Shown in pieces: positions 1 to 5,672 of a DNA stretch of 13,313 nucleotides. Source of the DNA: Alphaproteobacteria bacterium (GTDB taxonomy: Bacteria > Pseudomonadota > Alphaproteobacteria > Puniceispirillales > Puniceispirillaceae); the NCBI GenBank assembly GCA_011526395.1, contig WTHW01000163.1, forward strand, positions 1-13,313, written 5' to 3'. The notes under the pieces were generated by a model that worked only from the letters and a program-made list of their open reading frames with translations, made no database searches and was not told where the DNA came from. A program made the translations under genes and the position numbers. How positions within the stretch are numbered: position 1 is the stretch's first letter; each line of letters starts with the position of its first letter.

Positions 1-46
1 CTTCTTCAACAGATAAAGGCAAAGCGATTTCATCACGCATATCCAT
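1..46 (-). CDS. coxG: CoxG-like SRPBCC protein, N-terminal fragment
   Basis: Only the first 15 codons are visible before the left edge, reading MDMRDEIALPLSVEE. This opening (short acidic start, then a beta strand with I-x-L-P-L and V-E-E) resembles the start of the CoxG family (SRPBCC fold, carbon monoxide dehydrogenase subunit G). CoxG proteins are small membrane-associated accessory proteins often encoded beside molybdenum hydroxylase subunits. An AAGGAA ribosome-binding site lies upstream on the minus strand (about 57-62). The gene follows coxM on the same strand after a 59-bp gap, so it probably belongs to the same operon. The identification rests on a short match plus context and could be wrong; another alphaproteobacterial SRPBCC protein is the main alternative. 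Confidence 0.5.
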   Translation of the reverse strand, partial: MDMRDEIALPLSVEE

Positions 47-105
47 TTTTAACGTTATTTCCTTTTATCAACAGGCCGCTTGTTATTGATTGTGAGAGTA
101 AAGCT

Positions 106-900
106 TTATGCACAAGCCTCAACAGCTTTTTGTGCCATCTGTTTGACAAGATGACTGCGAAATGCCGCGCTAGCATGAATATCAGATAAAAGCCCCTCTT
201 CAGAGATTGTGAGGTTAGCGAGCGCCTCTTTTGACCAATTTTCAGCTAATGCCGCTTCACCTTCATGCCAGCGAAAGACACCCTGCTCACCAGCACCCGT
301 CACAGCCAGATAAGGCTTATCATCCATGAACGCCGCAAAGACACCTGCCAGCGCATAGCGAGAGGCAGGGTTCGGCGCTTTAAAATAAGCTGATTTTTGT
401 GGCACAGGCACGCTAATAGCGGTAATCAGCTCACCCTCTTCAAGGGCTGTTTCAAATAAATCGACAAAATAATCAGAGGCTGTCAATTCACGCTTATGGG
501 TGTGAATTTGCGCACCAAGTGCCAGCAAAGCCGCTGGATAGCACGCCGCAGGATCATTATTGGCAACAGAGCCGCCAATCGTGCCGCGATGGCGCACTTG
601 CCTGTCACCAATACCGCTTGCCAGATGGGCAAGGCCATTAATTTTACGCCCAATCACATCCGATAAGGCTATTTGGCTATGGGTTGTCATAGCCCCGATT
701 TTAATAAAGCTGCCCTCATCTTTGATATAAGAAAGCTGGCAATTGGCTAGGTCAATCAGCCTATCTGGTGCCACAAGGCGTTGACGCATGGTGGGCAATA
801 ACGTCATGCCGCCTGCCAAATAGCGTGCTTCTTCGGCCTCAATAAAAAACTGCTCTGCCTCATTGATAGAGGCGGCTTTGGCATAAAGAAGCTTGCTCAT
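106..900 (-). CDS. coxM: Molybdenum hydroxylase FAD-binding subunit (CoxM type)
   Basis: A 264-residue medium subunit of a xanthine-oxidase/CO-dehydrogenase family enzyme. It binds FAD and passes electrons from the iron-sulfur subunit to the respiratory chain or another acceptor. The FAD-binding PCMH-type fold shows the AGGMTLLP loop (residues 29-36) and the second FAD motif TIGGSVANNDPAA (107-119), both near-consensus for the family. The C-terminal CO_deh_flav_C domain follows from about 170. It is slightly shorter than the roughly 285 residues I expect of CoxM. The ATG overlaps the coxS stop codon in an ATGA junction (897-900), which implies translational coupling. Known family members work as S-M-L heterotrimers or dimers of these, in the cytoplasm. 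The substrate (CO, xanthine, aldehyde or other) is set by the large subunit, which is absent here, so the cox name denotes type rather than proven CO oxidation. Confidence 0.88.
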   Translation of the reverse strand: MSKLLYAKAASINEAEQFFIEAEEARYLAGGMTLLPTMRQRLVAPDRLIDLANCQLSYIKDEGSFIKIGAMTTHSQIALSDVIGRKINGLAHLASGIGDRQVRHRGTIGGSVANNDPAACYPAALLALGAQIHTHKRELTASDYFVDLFETALEEGELITAISVPVPQKSAYFKAPNPASRYALAGVFAAFMDDKPYLAVTGAGEQGVFRWHEGEAALAENWSKEALANLTISEEGLLSDIHASAAFRSHLVKQMAQKAVEACA

Positions 901-1373
901 CTTTTGGCATCCTGCATCATTTTTGCGCCTATCTGAACCGCTTTGATAATATTATGATAACCTGTGCAGCGGCAAATATTGCCTTCAAGACCATCACGAA
1001 TAGACATATCATCCAGCGCGCCGCCAGCTTCGACATAATCAATCGCAGATATAACCATGCCAGGTGTGCAATAGCCACATTGCAAGCCGTGCGCTTGTTT
1101 AAAGGCAAGCTGCATGGGATGAAGATTATCTTTATCCCCAACCCCTTCGATAGTGGTCAGTTCTGCTGCATCTGCTTGCACGGCTAACATGGTGCATGAT
1201 TTAACAGATTGACCATTAACCCTAATCACACAAGCCCCGCATTGGCTGGTATCACATCCAATATGTGTGCCAGTTAAACCTTTCACCTCACGCAAATAAG
1301 TCACCAAAAGCATATCATCAGAAATGCTATCTGTGATTGTTTGACCATTTGATGTCATTGTTATTTTATGCAT
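897..1373 (-). CDS. coxS: Molybdenum hydroxylase 2Fe-2S subunit (CoxS type)
   Basis: A 158-residue small subunit carrying two [2Fe-2S] clusters that conduct electrons from the molybdenum site to FAD. The N-terminal plant-ferredoxin-like domain has the cluster cysteines C40, C45, C48 and C60 (pattern C-x4-C-x2-C-x11-C). The C-terminal four-helix domain has C99, C102, C134 and C136 in QCGYCTPGM and CRCTGYHNI, with Q98 at the position that contacts the pterin in the family. All eight cysteines are present and the length is normal. An AAGAGG ribosome-binding site sits 9 bases before the ATG (1383-1388). It is the first gene of the minus-strand operon and is followed by coxM with a 4-bp ATGA overlap. 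The family assignment is secure; the exact enzyme is not determinable without the large subunit. Confidence 0.92.
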   Translation of the reverse strand: MHKITMTSNGQTITDSISDDMLLVTYLREVKGLTGTHIGCDTSQCGACVIRVNGQSVKSCTMLAVQADAAELTTIEGVGDKDNLHPMQLAFKQAHGLQCGYCTPGMVISAIDYVEAGGALDDMSIRDGLEGNICRCTGYHNIIKAVQIGAKMMQDAKR

Positions 1374-1565
1374 AAAAGATGACCTCTTTTTGGCAAGCCA
1401 TGTGAGCGTTATACCCCCGCAACAATAAAAGCTTAGAGCGAGCCTATCACCACTTCAAGCCTCTTCGTCACAAAGAATAACATCAAATAAGAGATAGGCA
1501 AAAAACATCACCTTCAATGCGACAGAGACTAGCCGCGATTTACCAAGCGCCCTATAGTTAAGCCT
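1374..1565. promoter_or_regulatory. Divergent intergenic region between coxS and xdhC-like gene
   Basis: This 192-bp gap separates two divergently transcribed Mo-enzyme gene sets, so it should hold both promoters. On the minus strand a TATAAC -10-like hexamer lies at 1408-1413, about 35 bases before the coxS ATG, but I see no good -35 at 17-18 bp. On the plus strand TATAGT lies at 1553-1558, only 7 bases before the xdhC-like ATG. No strong palindrome stands out as an operator. Both -10 calls are by eye and weak. Confidence 0.4.
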
Positions 1566-2516
1566 ATGACAAATAAGCTTGATATAACACAGATAGAGAT
1601 CGCTCAAAGCTGGCTTGCAGATGGCCATAAAATAGCGATTGCCATTGTCACGCAAAGCTGGGGCTCATCGCCGCGCCAAGCAGGTGCGATTATGTTAATC
1701 AGAGATGATTATATGATATCTGGCTCTGTATCTGGCGGCTGTATTGAAGGACAGGTTATCTCTGAGGCAGCTGCGCTTTTTGAGACTAAAAAACCTCAAC
1801 TGCTCTCACAAGGTGTTGATGATGAAACAGCGTGGTCACAAGGGCTGTCTTGTGGTGGTCAAATTGACCTTATGCTCACATTAATTGAAGAGGGGTTTAT
1901 CGCGCCAGCACTGATAGATGAAAGCGCGGCGATAATCGCAAAAAGAGGCAAAGCAGAGCTTGTGCTGAACACCCAAACAGGCAGCGCCTATATCAAGGCT
2001 GATAAACATCCCCTTTTGGCAGATGAGTTGGCGTTTTCCATAACAGCCCGAAAACAGCTCACCATCATTGGTGCAGGCCATATCAGCCAGCATCTCGCCA
2101 TGATGGCACAGCAAACAGATTTTGCTGTGACGGTCATCGACCCGCGCTCTTTATTCATCACACAAGCGCGTTTTCCTAATTGCCGCTTAATTGATGACTG
2201 GCCTGAAAAAGCCCTGTCATCAGGGCAACTTGACGAGGAGACAGCGTTAGCCGTTCTCACCCATGATCCGCGCATTGATGATCAAGCCCTGATTGCTGGC
2301 CTTCATGCACAGCCTTTTCATATTGCCGCTCTTGGCTCGCGCCGCACTCATGAAAAACGCCAAAACAGGCTCAAAGAACAGGGCTTTACTGAGGCAGAGA
2401 TCGCCCGCATTAAAGGGCCCGCAGGCCTTGCGATTGGCGCTGCAAGCCCAGCTGAAATCGCGCTATCCATCATGGCAGAAATTATCTCTTATTATCGCGG
2501 CGGCAAGATAAGATGA
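1566..2516 (+). CDS. XdhC/CoxF family molybdenum cofactor maturation factor
   Basis: A 316-residue two-domain XdhC-type protein. Family members bind the molybdenum cofactor, protect it, promote its sulfuration and hand it to xanthine-oxidase-family apoenzymes; they are not subunits of the mature enzyme. The N-terminal XdhC_CoxI domain shows GSSPRQAG (33-40), GSVSGGCIEG (53-62) and the conserved cysteine motif LSCGG (94-98). The C-terminal Rossmann-like XdhC_C domain begins with LTIIGAGHISQHLA (165-178) and carries VIDPR (190-194), ALGSRRTHEKR (255-265) and the GPAGLAIGAASPAEIA motif (284-299). The start at 1566 fits the domain alignment, but there is no Shine-Dalgarno sequence; an in-frame TAG at 1530 and lack of another start codon upstream leave this ATG as the best choice. 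It overlaps the next gene by ATGA. Its opposition to coxSM supports the role in maturing that enzyme. Confidence 0.88.
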   Translation: MTNKLDITQIEIAQSWLADGHKIAIAIVTQSWGSSPRQAGAIMLIRDDYMISGSVSGGCIEGQVISEAAALFETKKPQLLSQGVDDETAWSQGLSCGGQIDLMLTLIEEGFIAPALIDESAAIIAKRGKAELVLNTQTGSAYIKADKHPLLADELAFSITARKQLTIIGAGHISQHLAMMAQQTDFAVTVIDPRSLFITQARFPNCRLIDDWPEKALSSGQLDEETALAVLTHDPRIDDQALIAGLHAQPFHIAALGSRRTHEKRQNRLKEQGFTEAEIARIKGPAGLAIGAASPAEIALSIMAEIISYYRGGKIR

Positions 2517-3133
2517 ACAAAACACCAGATAGTCCTTCTAAAATGGGCATAATCATTCTGGCAGCTGGTATGTCGAGGCGCATGAAAGGCACGCATAAAT
2601 TACTGAAAAACCTATCGGGAAAGCCGCTTATTTATCATACAGTCGCGCCCTTTATCAAAGCTGATAAGCAGGATATTTTTATTGTTACAGGCTATCAAGC
2701 AAGCGCTATCAAAACAGCCCTCTCTGATTATAATCTGCATTTTATTCATAATCCTGACTTTGAAACAGGCATGGCAAGTGCCATCAAAATAGCCATAACC
2801 CAGCTGCGCCATTATTATGATCATCTGATGATGTCTCTTGGCGATATACCTTTTATCGCGGCAGATGATATTCAAAACCTATCTCATGCCCATCTTGCAA
2901 GATCGCCCTCACCTTATAACATCACCAGAGCGCGCTTTGCAGGTAAGGCAGGTCATCCTGTAATTTGGGGAGCGGCTTATTTTGACGAGCTATGTGTGCT
3001 TGAAGGGGATAAAGGTGCACAAAGCCTGCTAGAGAAATATCAAACAGATATTCATTATCATGAGATGTCATCTGCGGCCTGTGTGACAGATTATGATCAG
3101 CAAGAGGATTTTGACGCGTTTCATAAAAAGTGA
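2513..3133 (+). CDS. MobA/MocA-like molybdenum cofactor cytidylyltransferase
   Basis: A 206-residue nucleotidyltransferase of the MobA-like NTP transferase fold. The nearest functional relative by motif and context is MocA, which joins CTP to Mo-molybdopterin to give the cytosine dinucleotide form used by bacterial xanthine-oxidase-family enzymes. The nucleotide-binding loop LAAGMSRRM (16-24) with K29 downstream is clear. The Mg-binding SLGDIP motif (108-113) and GKAGHPV (144-150) match the family, and GMASAI (86-91) corresponds to the conserved G-x-S-x-S/A segment. The start overlaps the stop of the xdhC-like gene (ATGA at 2513-2516), so the two are translationally coupled. Discrimination between CTP and GTP use cannot be proven from motifs seen by eye; the cytidylyl assignment relies on the neighbouring MCD-type hydroxylase genes and XdhC partner. 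Confidence 0.82.
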   Translation: MNKTPDSPSKMGIIILAAGMSRRMKGTHKLLKNLSGKPLIYHTVAPFIKADKQDIFIVTGYQASAIKTALSDYNLHFIHNPDFETGMASAIKIAITQLRHYYDHLMMSLGDIPFIAADDIQNLSHAHLARSPSPYNITRARFAGKAGHPVIWGAAYFDELCVLEGDKGAQSLLEKYQTDIHYHEMSSAACVTDYDQQEDFDAFHKK

Positions 3134-3151
3134 ATAAATCGCCTGCTGTTA

Positions 3152-3164
3152 ACTAAATTTTAGT
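3152..3164. repeat. Perfect 13-bp palindrome ACTAAATTTTAGT
   Basis: The half-sites ACTAAA and TTTAGT pair perfectly around a central T. It lies between the mocA-like stop and the lipoprotein ATG, about 20 bases upstream of a good -10 match (TAAAAT, 3180-3185), i.e. in the -35 zone. It could be a regulator site or, less likely, a weak AT-rich terminator for the preceding gene (followed by CTTTTCT). Similar half-sites recur before dctP. Confidence 0.35.
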
Positions 3165-3213
3165 CTTTTCTAATTAACCTAAAATCTAGCGAAAATTATT
3201 TTGGTAGGTTTTT

Positions 3214-3651
3214 ATGGGTTTTTATTTTCAAGGCACAAAGATAGTCTTGTCGCCCCTTATCATGCTTGGTTTGCTTATCTCTCTTAGCGCGTGCCTGCAT
3301 GACCGATTTCCAGAACACAAATATCAATTATCTGATGCAGGCGATAATGTGCTTTATTGTGAAAATCTAGCGCGCTCGGTGCAAGCGCAATATGACCCAA
3401 AAGCAGATGCTGTATGGCTTTATGACTTTGGCAGCGATCAAAAATACATCGCAAATAATCTGTCTCACTATGCCAATTACACAGCCCCACAGGGTGTTCA
3501 TTTTGTCGATTTCACAGCCTTATCCTTATATGATGTGGCCTATCAACATCAGGGCTTAGAAGCGGTCATTTCCCTTTGCCTTGAGCGCAGAGTGCCTTCG
3601 ACCTACAAAACAGACATAAAAACGGCCTATCACACGCAGCAAGACAGCTAG
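3214..3651 (+). CDS. Putative lipoprotein of unknown function
   Basis: A 145-residue protein I do not recognise. The N-terminus has K9, a hydrophobic stretch of about 15 residues (10-25) and the lipobox LSAC ending at C27, so it should be cleaved by signal peptidase II and anchored as a lipoprotein. The mature part (about 118 residues) contains two further cysteines (C49 and C122) which could form a disulfide in the periplasm, and is rich in Tyr, Asp and His. No catalytic motif is apparent. A TAGG ribosome-binding site lies 5 bases before the ATG. It follows the mocA-like gene by 80 bp, with a possible promoter in between, and precedes a cytochrome gene by 90 bp. Nothing in the sequence ties it to either neighbour. 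Confidence 0.7.
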   Translation: MGFYFQGTKIVLSPLIMLGLLISLSACLHDRFPEHKYQLSDAGDNVLYCENLARSVQAQYDPKADAVWLYDFGSDQKYIANNLSHYANYTAPQGVHFVDFTALSLYDVAYQHQGLEAVISLCLERRVPSTYKTDIKTAYHTQQDS

Positions 3652-3741
3652 CGGTAAAAGCCACACCCAAAATCATGCGGATTTGTGCTTTGAAAGGCGG
3701 CGCATTCATGTTTAGCTTATACATTAGTTTTAACTTAATTA

Positions 3742-4227
3742 ATGAAGGCTGCTTTTAAAATGCCTGTAAAACGCATCTCAAAATCACAGTTTTTGAAAAT
3801 AATGGCGCTCACAACCTGTCTTATAGGCAGTTTTGGCACGAGCTTATCAGCCCATCAAGGCGCAACAGGCATTGTCAAAGAGCGCATGGATGAATTTTCA
3901 AAAGCACGCAGGCAGATGAAACAAATGCAGCGCGCTTTGCAAAATGACCAATTTGAGACGATCGCTGATATCAGCGCAGACATGCAAAATTGGGCGCAAA
4001 ATATGGTGAACTCTTTTCCCGAAGGCTCAAACATATCACCCTCTGAAGCCTCTATAGCTATTTGGCGTGACAAAGCTGGTTTTGCCAATGCGGCGGCCTT
4101 TTATAATGATTCTCTTATCAAGCTGAATGAAGCTGCCTTAACATATGACAGAGAGGCGGTGATCACAGCTTATCAGGCGGTTGGTCAGGCCTGTAAATCT
4201 TGCCATAAAAACTACCGCCAGAGATAG
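3742..4227 (+). CDS. Class II c-type cytochrome (c'/c556-like), periplasmic
   Basis: A 161-residue exported cytochrome. A signal peptide spans about 1-37 (basic K10/R11/K14, hydrophobic 18-33, probable cleavage after SLSA). The mature part looks like the four-helix bundle of class II cytochromes c, with the haem-binding CKSCH (151-155) close to the C-terminus, as typical of the family. Helix 1 contains IVKERMDEFSKARRQMK (44-60); M49 sits where low-spin c556 proteins place their axial Met, which favours a c556-like electron carrier over a high-spin c'. A conserved tryptophan region (W84, W108) also fits. Start is uncertain: the ATG at 3742 has no Shine-Dalgarno, whereas the in-frame ATG at 3760 has AAGG 11 bases before it; either leaves a workable signal peptide. 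Partners are unknown. Confidence 0.8.
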   Translation: MKAAFKMPVKRISKSQFLKIMALTTCLIGSFGTSLSAHQGATGIVKERMDEFSKARRQMKQMQRALQNDQFETIADISADMQNWAQNMVNSFPEGSNISPSEASIAIWRDKAGFANAAAFYNDSLIKLNEAALTYDREAVITAYQAVGQACKSCHKNYRQR

Positions 4228-4322
4228 CCGATTTGCGCCAATAGGCTTAACAGTTTGGTATATGAACAGCTATCCACCTGATCTGTTTGCTAATTACGCA
4301 GCTATATAGTTTACAAATAGTT

Positions 4323-4334
4323 ACTAAAAATAGT
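4323..4334. repeat. Palindrome ACTAAAAATAGT upstream of dctP
   Basis: Arms ACTA and TAGT flank an A4 centre. Just upstream of the candidate -35 box at 4344. The short AT-rich arms make chance occurrence possible; interest comes from the similar arms in the next palindromes. Confidence 0.3.
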
Positions 4335-4350
4335 CATTTCGACTTGTCAT

Positions 4351-4364
4351 TCACTATTTAGTGA
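4351..4364. promoter_or_regulatory. Candidate operator TCACTATTTAGTGA in dctP promoter spacer
   Basis: A 6-bp perfect inverted repeat (TCACTA / TAGTGA) around TT. It occupies the spacer between the candidate -35 (4344-4349) and -10 (4367-4372), a classic repressor position. It shares its last two bases (GA, 4363-4364) with the next palindrome. The binding protein is unknown; many TRAP operons are controlled by GntR- or IclR-type regulators, but none is encoded in this window. Confidence 0.45.
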
Positions 4365-4379
4365 CCTAATTTTTAGGTC
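4363..4379. promoter_or_regulatory. Candidate operator GACCTAATTTTTAGGTC over dctP -10
   Basis: A 7-bp perfect inverted repeat (GACCTAA / TTAGGTC) with a TTT centre. It covers the candidate -10 box and ends 25 bases before the dctP ATG. It could act as a DNA operator or, if transcribed, as a small 5'-leader hairpin. No T-run follows, so it is not an intrinsic terminator. Confidence 0.45.
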
Positions 4380-4393
4380 TAAAACTTATGTTT

Positions 4394-4399
4394 GGAGGA
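4394..4399 (+). promoter_or_regulatory. Ribosome-binding site GGAGGA setting the dctP start
   Basis: GGAGGA lies 4 bases before ATG 4404. It falls inside the reading frame that would begin at TTG 4392, which rules out that upstream start and fixes translation at 4404. Confidence 0.85.
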
Positions 4400-4403
4400 A
4401 CAA

Positions 4404-5558
4404 ATGTCAAAAATGGATAGACGTAGCCTGATTACAGGTGCAGTCGCTGGTGGTGTAGCTGGTGTAGCCGGCACAGCCGCTTATATGGGCTCTCAGCCAC
4501 CTAAAGTGGTCGAAAAAATCGTTGAAAAAGAAGTAGCTGCTCCTGCAGTTGTTGCTGATCGTGTTGAGATCGCAATGGTTGCGACTTGGGGTCGTGATTT
4601 CCCAGGCCTAGGCACAGGTGCACAGCGTTTCGCAAAAAGCATCACAGACCTATCTGATGGCCGTATTCAGGTTGAATATTTTGCCGCTAATGAGCGCGTA
4701 GGTGCATTTGACTCATTTGATGAAGTGGCATCAGGCAACGCGCAAGCTTATCACGCTGCTGATTACTACTGGAAGGGCAAGCACCCAGCATGGGCTTATT
4801 TCACAGCTGTGCCATTCGGCTTTACCTATTCAGAAATGAATGCATGGATTCGTTTCGGTGGCGGTCAAGAGCTATGGGACGAAGTTGCTGGTGAATTTGG
4901 TCTAAAATGTATGATGTGTGGTAACACAGGCGTACAGGCCGGTGGTTGGTTCAACAAAGAAATCAACTCAGCTGACGACTTTAATGGTCTAAAGATGCGT
5001 ATGCCAGGCCTTGGCGGTGACGTCATTGGTAAAATGGGTGCCTCACCTGTATCACTACCTGGTGGTCAGATTTATGAAAACCTTGTATCTGGCGCGATTG
5101 ACGCAACAGAATGGGTTGGCCCATGGAACGATGAAATCATGAAGTTCTATGAAGCTGCTAAGTTCTACTACACAGCTGGTATGCATGAGCCAGGCTCAAT
5201 GTTGGCAGCTGGCTTCAACGCTAAGTTCTGGGCTGATCTATCAGACACAGACCGCGCTATCATCTCAGCAGCTGCTGCACAAGAAAACGACGTTATGATG
5301 TCAGAATATAACGCAAAGAACGGTGCAGCTCTTACACGTCTAATCAACGAACAGGGCGTAGAAGTACGTTCATTCAATGATGATGTGTGGGATGCAATGG
5401 GTGAAGCTGCTGTGGAAGTGTTCGAAGAAACACGCCAGCATTCAGACCTAGCTAACCGTACACATGAAAGCTTCCTAAAAGGCTTATCTGACATCGGTGG
5501 CTGGTTCGTGAATTCAAACTCAGCTTACGTATCACAGCGTCAGCGCGTACTTGGCTAA
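4404..5558 (+). CDS. dctP: TRAP transporter substrate-binding protein (TakP/DctP-like, 2-oxoacid type)
   Basis: A 384-residue periplasmic binding protein that captures a carboxylate and delivers it to the DctQM permease. The N-terminus has a twin-arginine motif (DRRSLITG, R6-R7) and a Gly/Ala-rich hydrophobic segment, so Tat export is likely; a charged linker with VEK repeats (35-43) precedes the mature domain. Ligand-site residues fit the TakP subgroup: Q178 in GVQAGGWF, R199 in MRMPG (the carboxylate-binding arginine of TRAP binding proteins) and E236-W237 in DATEWVGPW. The spacings Q-R 21 and Q-E 58 agree with what I recall for Rhodobacter TakP (Q156, R177, E214, W215), where a metal ion and 2-oxoacid are bound together. 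Pyruvate-like 2-oxoacids or lactate are therefore the likeliest ligands; mannitol-type database labels are less likely. Leu codon use is strongly biased to CTA (10 of 17), unlike neighbours, suggesting high expression. Confidence 0.92.
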   Translation: MSKMDRRSLITGAVAGGVAGVAGTAAYMGSQPPKVVEKIVEKEVAAPAVVADRVEIAMVATWGRDFPGLGTGAQRFAKSITDLSDGRIQVEYFAANERVGAFDSFDEVASGNAQAYHAADYYWKGKHPAWAYFTAVPFGFTYSEMNAWIRFGGGQELWDEVAGEFGLKCMMCGNTGVQAGGWFNKEINSADDFNGLKMRMPGLGGDVIGKMGASPVSLPGGQIYENLVSGAIDATEWVGPWNDEIMKFYEAAKFYYTAGMHEPGSMLAAGFNAKFWADLSDTDRAIISAAAAQENDVMMSEYNAKNGAALTRLINEQGVEVRSFNDDVWDAMGEAAVEVFEETRQHSDLANRTHESFLKGLSDIGGWFVNSNSAYVSQRQRVLG

Positions 5559-5577
5559 TCTTTAGCATGATTTAAGG

Positions 5578-5617
5578 GAGGGGCACCGCGATTGATTTTG
5601 GGTGCCCCTCTTTTTTT
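5578..5617 (+). terminator. Intrinsic terminator between dctP and dctQ
   Basis: A perfect 10-bp stem (5578-5587, GAGGGGCACC, with 5601-5610, GGTGCCCCTC) encloses a 13-base loop and is followed directly by seven T (5611-5617). It lies 19 bp after the dctP stop. It should end most transcripts after dctP and let a minority read into the permease genes, giving more binding protein than permease. Confidence 0.93.
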
Positions 5618-5672
5618 ATTAAACCTGTTTTTTTAAATCTGATTTCAACTATGACAGAAGAGGCGTCAGCAT

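Larger units (their letters stand above)
4228..4403. promoter_or_regulatory. dctP upstream regulatory region
   Basis: This 176-bp AT-rich gap precedes the TRAP transporter. A candidate sigma-70 promoter is TTGTCA (4344-4349), a 17-bp spacer, and TAATTT (4367-4372); the -35 is 5/6 to consensus and the -10 is poor. Several palindromes with ACTA/TAGT-type arms crowd the promoter (listed separately). No terminator for the cytochrome gene is evident. Confidence 0.45.

Noticed and set aside
3662..3692. Possible hairpin (AAATC/GATTT) between lipoprotein and cytochrome genes
   Set aside because: Only a 5-bp AT-rich stem without a following T-run; not a credible terminator or RNA.
3690..3718. Candidate promoter TTGAAA-17-TAGCTT before the cytochrome gene
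   Set aside because: The -35 is good but the -10 matches only 3 of 6 bases; not strong enough to list as a feature.
4392..4403. Upstream TTG start that would add MEEQ to DctP
   Set aside because: These codons include the GGAGGA ribosome-binding site that serves ATG 4404.
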